Positions 45,646 to 53,956 of a stretch of 64,000 nt of DNA are shown one piece after another (the stretch's first letter is position 1; each line of letters opens with the position of its first letter). Under the pieces are notes generated by a model, which made no database searches, was not told the DNA's origin, and worked only from the letters and a program-made list of their open reading frames with translations. This DNA is from Flavobacterium lipolyticum (GTDB taxonomy: Bacteria; Bacteroidota; Bacteroidia; Flavobacteriales; Flavobacteriaceae): positions 3,038,001 through 3,102,000 of the forward strand of contig NZ_JAJJMN010000001.1 of NCBI RefSeq assembly GCF_020905335.1. The letters are read 5' to 3'. Position numbers and translations under genes: made by a program.

Positions 45646-47403
45646 TTAAACCGCTTCTTTATCAAAAATCAAATCCAATCCACCGGCAATTAAATGCGCC
45701 ACTTCAGGGCGTTTAACCTTCAATTGATCTAAATGAACCAATACTTCCTGTAAAAGTTGGTCTTTATTTGAATTCTTTAAAAGCTCGGCGATTTCAACCG
45801 ATAGTAGCCAATCATTAGGATGGTTTTCTTTCAGTTTGTGAAATACAGTGTTTAACTCAGTTGTAGCACTTTTATTTTCTCTGGTCAAGCGAACGGTTTG
45901 ATAAAGGATTTCCAGATCATCACGTTCGGCAGTATGTTGTGCTTTTATAGTAGTTGTTTTGGGTACGGTATTGATCAGGTCAAAACTATTCACATCAGCT
46001 GGGCCGGAGAAAGCCGAAACGACTTTTTTACCAATTGCCATATCGTAATTCCCCCATTCAGGTTCAAACAAAATGGTTTCGCCATGAGTTACAGTACAAT
46101 TTCTGAAACTAATTAAAATGATTTCGCCGTGTAAATTTCTTGAACCGGTAATGATTTCACCTTCTACAATAATATCACCTTCAAATTCTAATCTAACAGT
46201 TTCATTTTCTACGATAGAATAAGCCTGTAAATCTTTTGGACTCATGTCTTCGATTGCTAAATTGAAGCCTTTTAATTTTCCAATTGGACTTCCAAATCCA
46301 TGTGGATGTGTTAGTGTTCCATGACCAACCAATTCTTTTTCACGGTAGGATAAAGCCGTTTTTCCGGTAGTCTGAATGTAGATAGGTTTTCCTTCGTCTT
46401 CCAAAACATTGGTAAAAACACCTGAAATCTGTAAACCGGTACTCAACTCAATTGTTCCTAAAGCATTGGAGTGAATTAGTTTTTGTATGCCTGATAAACC
46501 TCCGGTTCTTAAAGCCATTTTATTGGCAAATTCTTCTAAAACCAAACTCAAATAGGAGAAATTTGGTGTTACAAAAAGTTGTGGCTGTAATTGTGTAATA
46601 TCAAAGTTTTGATTGGCTGCAGAGATATTATAAGGGATTTTTTTTACGTTATCCGTCATGCACCAAGCACTCTCCCCAATAGAGGATAGTAAACCCGCAC
46701 CATATATTTTCGGATTTTCAACGGTTCCGATTAAACCATATTCTACCGTCCACCAATGCAGGTTTCGAATTTGTGCCATTTCAGACAATTCGCCCATATT
46801 GTTTTGTAAATCGGCAACTGCTTTCTCCGCTTCGTCTATTTTTTCCTGAGGCGTATCTTCCGCTTCTTTCAAAATAGAAAGCAGGCGAATCGCTTCATAC
46901 ATCTGGTAATCTTTATGAGAGGAGATGGCTTTACAGCCAATTTCTCCAAAACGTCTTAAGTATTCTGCATATTCCGGATTAGCAATAATAGGAGCGTGTC
47001 CCGCACCTTCATGAATAATATCCGGTGCCGGAGTATATTCGATATGTTCCAGTTGGCGAATATCTGAAGCAATAACCAAAACGTTATAAGCCTGAAATTC
47101 CATAAAAGCGTTTGGTGGAATAAATCCGTCCACCGCTACAGCTGCCCAACCAATTTCAGTCAGAATTCGATTCATACCGTACATACTTGGAATAGAGTCA
47201 ATTTCGATTCCAGTTTTCTTCAAACCATCCAGATAAGAATGATGCGCAACTCTTGAAAGATAATCTACATTTTTACGCATTACATAGCGCCAAACCGCTT
47301 GATTAATTGGTGTATAATCACCATAATCCTGAGGTTTAATAAATTGCTTTAAATGTTTAGGCAATCGCTCTAATAACGGGTTTGTTTCAATATTGGCATT
47401 CAT
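45646..47403 (-). CDS. Aromatic amino acid hydroxylase (phenylalanine 4-monooxygenase type)
   Basis: The protein has 585 residues, longer than the usual ~270-residue bacterial PhhA but typical of the Bacteroidota form with a C-terminal extension (about 330-585). The catalytic domain carries the non-haem iron ligands H131 and H136 (IIHEGAGHAP) and E221 (WWTVEYGLIG). Aromatic residues for pterin binding are present. It converts phenylalanine to tyrosine with tetrahydrobiopterin and O2. The gene is isolated; no pterin-recycling gene is adjacent. All iron ligands are intact. Confidence 0.93.
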   Translation of the reverse strand: MNANIETNPLLERLPKHLKQFIKPQDYGDYTPINQAVWRYVMRKNVDYLSRVAHHSYLDGLKKTGIEIDSIPSMYGMNRILTEIGWAAVAVDGFIPPNAFMEFQAYNVLVIASDIRQLEHIEYTPAPDIIHEGAGHAPIIANPEYAEYLRRFGEIGCKAISSHKDYQMYEAIRLLSILKEAEDTPQEKIDEAEKAVADLQNNMGELSEMAQIRNLHWWTVEYGLIGTVENPKIYGAGLLSSIGESAWCMTDNVKKIPYNISAANQNFDITQLQPQLFVTPNFSYLSLVLEEFANKMALRTGGLSGIQKLIHSNALGTIELSTGLQISGVFTNVLEDEGKPIYIQTTGKTALSYREKELVGHGTLTHPHGFGSPIGKLKGFNLAIEDMSPKDLQAYSIVENETVRLEFEGDIIVEGEIITGSRNLHGEIILISFRNCTVTHGETILFEPEWGNYDMAIGKKVVSAFSGPADVNSFDLINTVPKTTTIKAQHTAERDDLEILYQTVRLTRENKSATTELNTVFHKLKENHPNDWLLSVEIAELLKNSNKDQLLQEVLVHLDQLKVKRPEVAHLIAGGLDLIFDKEAV

Positions 47404-47544
47404 TTCGAAAACGTTGTAGATTAGAATGTAAAATTACGGATTTACAGTGCTAATTTTTGCTATTTATATCAATTTTTTTATCCGAAATGTTTTTTAATTG
47501 CATTTTTCGTGACTTTTCCCCAATAAGAAAAGGAAGTTTATCTC

Positions 47545-47985
47545 TTAGCAATCATTGTTTTCGTAATTAACTTTCTCCAGTTTTTTTTCATACGATTCAA
47601 TGTCTTTTTTAGTCATACTGGCTTCTTTTAGTACCACTTTTAATTGTTTTTTAGTGTCAGGACTTATCCATAAGCCACTAAAATTGGTGCCTTCTTTGGT
47701 TAAAATCATCATGCCTGAGAATCCATGCTCTACAAGCGCGAACTGATTTTCGTTTTTTGTGTTTTGCGTAATATTCAGCTGAATCCAACCTCCTGATTTG
47801 TCATAACGATAGATTGAAGTGTACATGAGGTCGGCTGTACAGGGATTTTCTTCCGCTTTTATATAAAAAGTGACATTTATTTTTCCGTCAATTGTACCTT
47901 TGTATAAAGTGTTTTTTGAGGATTGTGCTTTAGTAAAATTTAAAAATAAAAGAGAGAATAAAAAAGGAAGTAATATTTTTTTCAT
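47545..47985 (-). CDS. Exported protein of unknown function
   Basis: The start at 47985 (146 residues) gives a regular signal peptide, KKILLPFLFSLLFLNFTKAQ. The mature part is ~125 residues: SSKNTLYKGTIDGKINVTFYIKAEENPC, then RYDKSGGWIQLNITQNTKNEN, and GTNFSGLWISPDTKKQLKVVL. The layout (short strands, 'GTIDGKI...FY' and 'SGLWISPDTKK') resembles small periplasmic lipocalin-like proteins of Bacteroidota, but I do not recognise a family. The mature protein has two cysteines, Cys53 and the last residue. No partner gene is adjacent. Confidence 0.7.
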   Translation of the reverse strand: MKKILLPFLFSLLFLNFTKAQSSKNTLYKGTIDGKINVTFYIKAEENPCTADLMYTSIYRYDKSGGWIQLNITQNTKNENQFALVEHGFSGMMILTKEGTNFSGLWISPDTKKQLKVVLKEASMTKKDIESYEKKLEKVNYENNDC

Positions 47986-48092
47986 GTGTAAATGCAATAG
48001 CAGGTGAGTTAGGGGAATTTTACTTGGGTTTAAAAGTACGTTATATTTTAGTTAAGGCAAACCGTAAAATCAGTCAATTATCAATTAAAAAA

Positions 48093-48479
48093 TTAATGAT
48101 TTTCGGGATTTCTGAAATAGTCAATTTTATAATTGAACATATAAGCCATGTTAGCTGCTCGCATTTTTGCTTCTTCGGTAATAGTTCCCGAAAATAGCCC
48201 GTCGATAGAAGTGTTAAAAAGCAGTACCCAGCGATCGAAATGGGTTTTGTCTACCGGTAATTGTTTGTGTGGAGGAAAAGGACTTCCTGAATAGGCACGC
48301 ACATCAAATAAAATGGTTTGCCAGAAACCGTACATTTTTTCTAAATGCTCCGACCAGCGATCCTGGAGTTTCTCGTTGAAAATCGGTCCCAGTAAATCGT
48401 CTTTTCTCACTTTACCATAAAAGGTGTCTACCATTAATTTTATATCTTCTATGTTTGAAATATCTTTAAGAGTTGCCAT
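48093..48479 (-). CDS. Group III truncated haemoglobin
   Basis: The protein has 128 residues, the normal length. Family motifs include FYGKVRKDDLLGPIF, WSEHLEKMYGFWQTILF, YSGSPFPPHKQLP and HFDRWVLLFNTSIDGLF. H71 in PPHKQLP is the probable proximal (F8) haem ligand, with F20-Y21 in the B helix and W-rich HFDRW after it. These proteins bind O2 and NO and are often linked to nitrosative stress or microaerobic respiration. A -7 element (TACTTTTG, 48509-48502 on the minus strand) lies just upstream of the ATG. It seems monocistronic. Confidence 0.93.
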   Translation of the reverse strand: MATLKDISNIEDIKLMVDTFYGKVRKDDLLGPIFNEKLQDRWSEHLEKMYGFWQTILFDVRAYSGSPFPPHKQLPVDKTHFDRWVLLFNTSIDGLFSGTITEEAKMRAANMAYMFNYKIDYFRNPENH

Positions 48480-48621
48480 GTTTTCTACTATAAATGAAAG
48501 ACAAAAGTACGATTAACTAATTTGTGATCGCTGATATTTATCATTTCAGATTGTTTGTAAGTTCGATGGAAAAGGTTTTTATTGTAAAAATAAACAGTTT
48601 TAAATCGAACCCTTTTTTATT

Positions 48622-49866
48622 TTACCCGATCAGTTGTGTAAATAGATCCTGACGGTCATTTAAATATTGAAACTCAAATCCGTTTTTGGTCATGTTCATT
48701 TTAATCGCCAGTATGTCTTTTTTGTTCTTTAGTTCTAAACCTACGACTACTGAGCCTACCTCACGGCTGTTTTTCTTGGCAAATTGGAAATAAGTGATAT
48801 CATCATCAGGACCTAAGATGTTGTTTACAAATTCTTTTAAAGCACCCGGACGCTGTGGAAACTGAATCATAAAATAATGCATCAGACCTTCGTATAATAA
48901 AGAGCGCTCTTTTATTTCGGCAGTTCTTTCAATGTCATTGTTGCTACCGCTCACCACACAAACTACTTTTTTACCTTTTATTTTATCTTTGTAAAAATCC
49001 AAAGCGGCAATGGTTAATGCTCCTGCAGGTTCTACGACCATGGCTTCTTCGTTATACAAACGCAGAATCGTAGTACAAACTTTTCCTTCCGGTACCAGAA
49101 TAATATCGTCTAAATTAGTACGACAGATTTCGAAAGTTTTGTCGCCTACTTGTTTTACGGCAGCGCCATCCACAAATTTGTCAATTGTTTTTAAAGCTGT
49201 GTTTTTATTGACATCGATAGAGTTTTTCATTGAAGGGGCTCCTTTGGGTTCTACTCCAATGATTTTTGTATTTGGGCTTAGTTGCTTAAAAACTTCAGAC
49301 AAACCGGAAGCCAGTCCGCCACCGCCAATGGGAACAAAAACATAATCGATAGGTTCTTTATAACTGTCCAGAATTTCTAATCCTACAGTTCCCTGACCGG
49401 CAATAACTTTTTCATCGTCAAAAGGATGGATGAAGGTTTTTTGATTTTCGGTTGCATCTGCTGTAGCTGAAGCATAGGCATCGTCGAAAGTGTCTCCGGT
49501 AAGTATAATTTCAACAAATGATTTTCCGAACAATTGTACCTGTTTGACTTTTTGTTTTGGAGTGGTTTTGGGCATGTAGATTTTACCTTTTATTTGCAAA
49601 AGATGACAGGAGTAAGCTACGCCCTGTGCATGATTTCCTGCACTGGCACATATAATTCCGCTTGCTTTTTCGGTTTCGGTTAACGAAGAAATCTTGTTGT
49701 AAGCTCCTCTGATTTTATACGATCGCACAATTTGTAAATCTTCTCTTTTTAATAAAATAGTAGATTTAAACTCGTCCGAAAGATTTAAATTTTGGGTGAG
49801 TGGAGTAGCGGCAACCACATTTTCAAGTTGCTTTTGAGCAGCAAGTACTTCGTTAAATAAATTCAT
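48622..49866 (-). CDS. ilvA: Threonine ammonia-lyase (threonine deaminase) IlvA
   Basis: The start at 49866 (MNLFNEVLAAQKQLENVV, 414 residues) is preferred to the upstream frame start. The fold type II PLP domain includes the Schiff-base lysine in RSYKIRGAYNKI, the ASAGNHAQGVAYSC substrate loop and the PLP-phosphate loop VPIGGGGLASG. A single C-terminal ACT-like regulatory domain starts near YFMIQFPQRPGALKEF. It makes 2-oxobutanoate from threonine, the first committed step to isoleucine, and is probably feedback-inhibited by isoleucine. An isoleucine-coded attenuator precedes it (49976-50127). No other ilv gene is in the window. Confidence 0.96.
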   Translation of the reverse strand: MNLFNEVLAAQKQLENVVAATPLTQNLNLSDEFKSTILLKREDLQIVRSYKIRGAYNKISSLTETEKASGIICASAGNHAQGVAYSCHLLQIKGKIYMPKTTPKQKVKQVQLFGKSFVEIILTGDTFDDAYASATADATENQKTFIHPFDDEKVIAGQGTVGLEILDSYKEPIDYVFVPIGGGGLASGLSEVFKQLSPNTKIIGVEPKGAPSMKNSIDVNKNTALKTIDKFVDGAAVKQVGDKTFEICRTNLDDIILVPEGKVCTTILRLYNEEAMVVEPAGALTIAALDFYKDKIKGKKVVCVVSGSNNDIERTAEIKERSLLYEGLMHYFMIQFPQRPGALKEFVNNILGPDDDITYFQFAKKNSREVGSVVVGLELKNKKDILAIKMNMTKNGFEFQYLNDRQDLFTQLIG

Positions 49867-49975
49867 AAAGATTAAATTGTTTTTTGCCACAGATTAAAGG
49901 ATTTAAAAAGATTTTTAATCTGTGAAAATCTTTGAAATCTAAAGCAAAATGTTTTGTACTATATTTTTTTTAAAT

Positions 49976-50041
49976 AAAAAAACCTCCCGTTTTGGGAGGT
50001 TTTATAAATTGTATTTTGTTTACTTATTTATACATTACCTC
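49976..50041 (-). promoter_or_regulatory. ilvA attenuator: terminator and competing antiterminator
   Basis: Read on the minus strand, ACCTCCC (50000-49994) and GGGAGGT (49988-49982) form a stem followed by a run of six or more T: an intrinsic terminator. Upstream, GAGGT (50041-50037) can pair with ACCTC (50000-49996), and ATAAAT (50031-50026) with ATTTAT (50009-50004). Together they form an alternative structure that uses the terminator's 5' arm, so the two folds exclude each other. The first antiterminator strand starts 4 bases after the leader stop codon. Confidence 0.85.
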
Positions 50042-50045
50042 GCCA

Positions 50046-50102
50046 TTATTGCTGAATTGCAATAATAGTAATAGCGATAATAATGTTATTTAAGTTTTTC
50101 AT
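50046..50102 (-). CDS. Isoleucine-rich leader peptide of ilvA
   Basis: ATG at 50102 opens an 18-codon peptide MKNLNNIIIAITIIAIQQ ending TAA at 50048-50046. Seven of 18 codons are isoleucine (ATT, ATT, ATC, ATT, ATT, ATT, ATT), clustered from codon 7 to 16, with Leu only once and no Val. This matches the end product of the pathway that the downstream enzyme begins. Stalling at Ile codons would leave the antiterminator strand free; completion would cover it. The reading frame is too short for ordinary gene finders. Confidence 0.88.
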   Translation of the reverse strand: MKNLNNIIIAITIIAIQQ

Positions 50103-50119
50103 TTCAGATAATTGAATCG

Positions 50120-50151
50120 CAAATGTATTAATTATTTTGAGAAGATTTCAA
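50120..50151 (-). promoter_or_regulatory. Promoter of the ilvA leader
   Basis: On the minus strand TTG (50151-50149), 21-base spacer, TACATTTG (50127-50120). The leader ATG is 17 bases farther downstream. Confidence 0.75.
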
Positions 50152-50197
50152 TAACTTTTTTTAGTTTTTGTAAAAAACTGAAAACAGAGACTGAAAA

Positions 50198-50737
50198 CTA
50201 CTTTTTAACCGGAGGGTATTGTGCCATAATTTTAGATACAAACTCGGCAACCTTTTCGTCTTTTTTAGCAACGTTTTTGGTTAGCGTTCCAACACCTTCT
50301 CCTTGCCAGATCATTTCTTTTTTCTTAGCATCAATCAAATCAATGAATAAAGTTCCTTCAGTAGAAGTAGAAACGGTAGTTTGGTTTCCTCCGTACATCA
50401 TGTAAGGATTCCATCCCCAACCCCAACCGTAACCCCAGCCAGCACTAAATTGATTTACATTGACTTGTTCTCTTGCTTTAGTAAAAATATTAACTAATAA
50501 ATCAGGGTTTTCGCTTTTGGTAAAACCTTTGGCCTGCATTTGATCATCGATGGCACGTAAAATACGTCTTTTATCCAAATCAGATATTTCAACCTTGTCA
50601 ATTCCGGGCTTGAAGAAAGCATACGTTTTGTAAGAGGCAAAATTTACGTTTTTGTCGTAATCAGAGTAAACGCTGACTGTGCTGCATGATGCTAGTATTA
50701 AAAGCAAAAAAACGGGTACTAATTTGAATGTTTTCAT
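50198..50737 (-). CDS. DUF4136-domain lipoprotein
   Basis: The protein has 179 residues. The lipoprotein signal (KTFKLVPVFLLLILASC, cysteine 18) is followed by a DUF4136 domain: VYSDYDKNVNFASYKTYAFF, KRRILRAIDDQMQAKGFTKSENPDLLVNIF, then a Gly/Trp/Tyr-rich insert (GWGYGWGWGWNPYMMYGG) and STEGTLFIDLIDAKKKEMIWQGEG. The family is common among Bacteroidota outer-membrane lipoproteins, with no known activity. The aromatic-glycine insert is typical. It seems to be a single-gene unit downstream of the hutU gene on the same strand (182-base gap with a repeat). Confidence 0.93.
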   Translation of the reverse strand: MKTFKLVPVFLLLILASCSTVSVYSDYDKNVNFASYKTYAFFKPGIDKVEISDLDKRRILRAIDDQMQAKGFTKSENPDLLVNIFTKAREQVNVNQFSAGWGYGWGWGWNPYMMYGGNQTTVSTSTEGTLFIDLIDAKKKEMIWQGEGVGTLTKNVAKKDEKVAEFVSKIMAQYPPVKK

Positions 50738-50768
50738 ATGTTAAAAATTTAATGTTCTCTTTGATCTG

Positions 50769-50867
50769 CCTGACTGAGCGTCGCCCGTCAAACTGAGCGC
50801 CGCTCGGTCAGACTAAGCGTAGTCCGTCGGACTGAACGCAGTCCGTCAGACTGAGCGCAGTCGAAGT
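50769..50867. repeat. Tandem CTGAGCGCAGTC palindrome cluster
   Basis: Five imperfect units of about 20 bases of the form CAGACTGAGCGCAGTCCGT. Each is partly self-complementary (GACTGAGCGCAGTC). They stand between hutU and the DUF4136 gene. The local GC content is clearly higher than in the flanks. Confidence 0.75.
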
Positions 50868-50919
50868 CCCCCCTTTTTTTTCGTCAGCTTTTCAACTCCG
50901 CTGCGCTTGACATTACGAT

Positions 50920-52896
50920 CTAAAATAGATTTTCATCTACCCTATTAGGTAAAGTCACTTTTAATAAAGGCTGAACTTCCATTGCTCTTTTGATAGCAAA
51001 AATAGCCTCGTCATTTCTGGCCCAGCTTCTTCTTGAAATTCCGTTGTTAACATCCCAAAAAAGCATTGAGGCTAAACGTTTTGAAGCCTCTTTAGATCCA
51101 TCAAGAACCATACCAAAGCCACCGTTTATAACCTCTCCCCAGCCAACTCCACCGCCATTATGTATAGAAACCCAGGTTGCTCCTCTAAAGCTGTCTCCAA
51201 TCACGTTTTGGATGGCCATATCGGCTGTAAAGCGTGATCCGTCGTAGATGTTAGAGGTTTCTCTGTACGGAGAATCTGTTCCCGAAACATCATGATGATC
51301 GCGTCCTAAAACAACCGTTCCAATTTCACCTTTGGCAATAGCCTGATTGAAAGCCTCGGCAATTTTAATTCGGCCTTCGGCATCGGCATATAAAATTCTG
51401 GCTTGCGAACCCACAACCAGTTTGTTCTCCTGTGCGCCTTTGATCCATTTGATATTGTCCTGCATTTGCTGCTGGATTTCATTTGGAGCTGTTTGGGCCA
51501 TTTCTTCTAAAACCTGACTGGCGATAGCATCTGTTTTCTGTAAATCTTCCGGTTTTCCTGAAGTACAAACCCATCTAAACGGACCAAAACCGTAATCAAA
51601 ACACATAGGTCCCATGATGTCCTGAACATAACTTGGGTATCTAAAATCAATATTATTTTCAGCCATAACATCAGCACCTGCGCGTGAAGCTTCTAATAAA
51701 AAGGCATTTCCGTAATCAAAAAAGTAAGTCCCTTTTGCAGTGTGTTGGTTAATCGCTTTCGCCTGACGACGTAATGATTCCTGTACTTTTTCTTTGAACA
51801 ATTCAGGATTATTAGCCATCATTTCGTTAGCTTCTTCAAAAGAAATTCCAACTGGATAGTAACCTCCTGCCCAAGGATTGTGAAGAGAAGTCTGGTCCGA
51901 ACCCAAATCAATTTTGATGTTTTCTTTGTCGAAACATTCCCAAACGTCTACTACATTTCCTAAGTAAGCAATGGATACCACTTCTTTATTAGCTTTTGCT
52001 GTAAGGACTCTTTTTACCAGTTCATCTGTCGAAGTTACGATTTCATTTATCCAGCCCTGCTCGTGACGAATCTTGGTGATTTTTGGATTTACTTCTGCAC
52101 AAACCGTGATACAGCCGGCAATATTTCCGGCTTTTGGCTGTGCGCCCGACATTCCGCCAAGTCCTGAAGTTACAAAAAGATTTCCTTCCGGATTTTGTTT
52201 GATTTTTCTAAAACCGTTCAAAACCGTAATCGTTGTTCCGTGTACAATTCCTTGTGGCCCTATGTACATATAACTTCCTGCGGTCATTTGTCCGTATTGC
52301 GAAACACCTAAGGCATTCATTTTCTCCCAATCATCCGGTTTCGAATAATTTGGGATCACCATTCCGTTTGTTACGACAACTCTTGGAGCTTCTGCATGCG
52401 ATGGGAACAATCCCATTGGGTGACCTGAATACATGGTCAAAGTTTGTTCGTCTGTCATTTCAGACAGGTATTGCATCGTTAGTAAATATTGTGCCCAGTT
52501 TTGAAAAACAGCTCCATTTCCGCCATAAGTAATCAGTTCATGTGGATGTTGTGCTACAGCGTAATCCAAATTGTTCTGAATCATGTGCATGATGGCTTTT
52601 GCCTGCAATGATTTCCCAGGATATTCGTCAATTGGTCGGGCATACATTCTGTACTCCGGGCGAAAACGGTACATGTAAATACGTCCGTAAGTTTCTAATT
52701 CTTCTGAAAACTCCTGAATTAATTCTGCATGGTGCTTGGCATCAAAATAACGCAGGGCATTTTTTAAAGCCAGCTTTTTTTCTTCTGCTGATAGGATTTC
52801 TTTTCGCTTTGGCGCATGGTTAATCGCTAAATCGTATGTTGCCTTTGGAGGTAATAGGGTAGGTATTCCTTGTTGTATTTGTTCTTTGAAAGTCAT
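50920..52896 (-). CDS. hutU: Urocanate hydratase
   Basis: The enzyme converts urocanate to 4-imidazolone-5-propanoate in histidine degradation, with tightly bound NAD+. The 658 residues match the longer Bacteroidota form. Recognisable parts are PHELITYGGNGAVFQNWAQY, YSGHPMGLFPSHAEAPRVVVTNGM, MTAGSYMYIGPQGIVHGTT, VTSGLGGMSGAQPKA, DQTSLHNPWAGGYYPVG and the C-terminal GRDHHDVSGTDSPYRET and IHNGGGVGWGEVINGGFG. No other hut gene is adjacent. Confidence 0.97.
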   Translation of the reverse strand: MTFKEQIQQGIPTLLPPKATYDLAINHAPKRKEILSAEEKKLALKNALRYFDAKHHAELIQEFSEELETYGRIYMYRFRPEYRMYARPIDEYPGKSLQAKAIMHMIQNNLDYAVAQHPHELITYGGNGAVFQNWAQYLLTMQYLSEMTDEQTLTMYSGHPMGLFPSHAEAPRVVVTNGMVIPNYSKPDDWEKMNALGVSQYGQMTAGSYMYIGPQGIVHGTTITVLNGFRKIKQNPEGNLFVTSGLGGMSGAQPKAGNIAGCITVCAEVNPKITKIRHEQGWINEIVTSTDELVKRVLTAKANKEVVSIAYLGNVVDVWECFDKENIKIDLGSDQTSLHNPWAGGYYPVGISFEEANEMMANNPELFKEKVQESLRRQAKAINQHTAKGTYFFDYGNAFLLEASRAGADVMAENNIDFRYPSYVQDIMGPMCFDYGFGPFRWVCTSGKPEDLQKTDAIASQVLEEMAQTAPNEIQQQMQDNIKWIKGAQENKLVVGSQARILYADAEGRIKIAEAFNQAIAKGEIGTVVLGRDHHDVSGTDSPYRETSNIYDGSRFTADMAIQNVIGDSFRGATWVSIHNGGGVGWGEVINGGFGMVLDGSKEASKRLASMLFWDVNNGISRRSWARNDEAIFAIKRAMEVQPLLKVTLPNRVDENLF

Positions 52897-53321
52897 TTTT
52901 TTAGGTACTAAGTTGCTAAGATTCTAAGCTGCTAAGGTTTTGATCTAAGCAGGCAATAATCTGCGATTTATTAAATTAGGCTATAAACTCCATCGGAGCG
53001 ACATGGCAATTAAAGAAATAAAATAATTATCTCATTTTCAAATTGTCACATTTTCTAATTAAAAAATAACTAAGGATAACGGATATCCGACCTGTGATAG
53101 GATTTGTGGATAGTAATCCTAAATTTTCGAAACAGAATATCCATTTATAGATTTTTAGATTGTTAGACTTGCTTAGATTGTTAGATTTCTTTAAAGTGAA
53201 TCTAAGTCTTGTAATTTTTACAATTGTTATTTATTTTATTGGCTTCTTGTCATTCTTAGATGAAGATGATTAGGATAATCTAAGTAGTCTAAAAATCTAA
53301 CGATCTAAGAAGTCTAAAGAA
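52897..53321. other. Intergenic region with inverted repeats
   Basis: CTTAGATTGTTAGATTTC near 53172 and its near-complete inverse complement at 53292-53309 define a palindromic element. The string CATTTTCAAATTGTCACATTTTC near 53034 resembles the motif upstream of alaS. CTAAG-type low-complexity repeats near 52912-52942 also occur elsewhere in the window. No gene is seen. Confidence 0.5.
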
Positions 53322-53498
53322 TTATTTTCTTATTTCTCCTGTTCGTTTGTCAAACCCATATGGACAATGACGACAGCCGCTTTTACAGCAATAACCACGT
53401 TTTAGATGGTGTTTTTCAGTAAAGCATTTATAACCTTCGGGGGTATAGTAAAAATCTTCCCCTTCGATTAATTTATTTTCATTACTTTGCTCCTTCAT
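53322..53498 (-). CDS. DUF5522-family small cysteine-rich protein
   Basis: A 58-residue protein, missed by length-limited gene finding. ATG at 53498, stop TAA at 53324-53322. It reads MKEQSNENKLIEGEDFYYTP, then EGYKCFTEKHHLKRGYCCKSGCRHCPYGFDKRTG. The C-C-x3-C-x2-C motif with nearby histidines suggests a bound metal (Zn or Fe). The sequence matches the pattern of DUF5522 proteins, small and widespread but of unknown function. It faces a divergent pair of genes. Confidence 0.85.
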   Translation of the reverse strand: MKEQSNENKLIEGEDFYYTPEGYKCFTEKHHLKRGYCCKSGCRHCPYGFDKRTGEIRK

Positions 53499-53611
53499 AA
53501 ATCTGCATTGCGTTCGTGTTCCTCATTTTTTTAAATCAAAAATAATTAATAGATTGTGATTTTAATGAAATCGGACAAATTTCATCTACAAATTTATAAA
53601 TTTTACGGCTA

Positions 53612-53953
53612 ATGTTTCTGATTGTTGCTAAATATTTAATTCCAAAAGGGTATCGGGGAATGGCTGTGTTTCCGTTTGTGATTTTAAAATATGATGCAGA
53701 TAAAGAAAATGCTGTTTTCGTCAATCATGAAAAAATTCACCTGAGACAGCAATTGGAATTATTGGTTGTTCCGTTTTATATTTTTTATGTTTTAGAATAT
53801 GCAATTCGGCTGATACAATATAAAAACAAAGAGCTGGCCTATCGGAATATAAGTTTTGAAAGAGAAGCTTACGCCAATGAAACTCATCTTAATTATTTGA
53901 AAAGCCGATCTTTTTTTGGTTTTTTGAATTACTTAACTTTAAAACATCATTAG
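53612..53953 (+). CDS. Small HExxH-containing protein, possible metallopeptidase
   Basis: A 113-residue protein. NHEKIHLRQQLELL (about 43-56) contains HEKIH, a zincin HExxH motif, and FEREAYANETHL follows about 44 residues later with an acidic third-ligand candidate. A hydrophobic helix (LLVVPFYIFYVLEYAIRLI, about 55-73) lies between. This layout resembles the core of M56/M48-type membrane metallopeptidases reduced to one helix. I do not recognise a named family. The stop is 3 bases before the ACC-deaminase-like gene, so the two are cotranscribed. Confidence 0.75.
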   Translation: MFLIVAKYLIPKGYRGMAVFPFVILKYDADKENAVFVNHEKIHLRQQLELLVVPFYIFYVLEYAIRLIQYKNKELAYRNISFEREAYANETHLNYLKSRSFFGFLNYLTLKHH

Positions 53954-53956
53954 ATT

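Noticed and set aside
53536..53724. A 62-codon minus-strand frame
   Set aside because: It overlaps the start of the HExxH gene on the other strand and has no recognisable feature.
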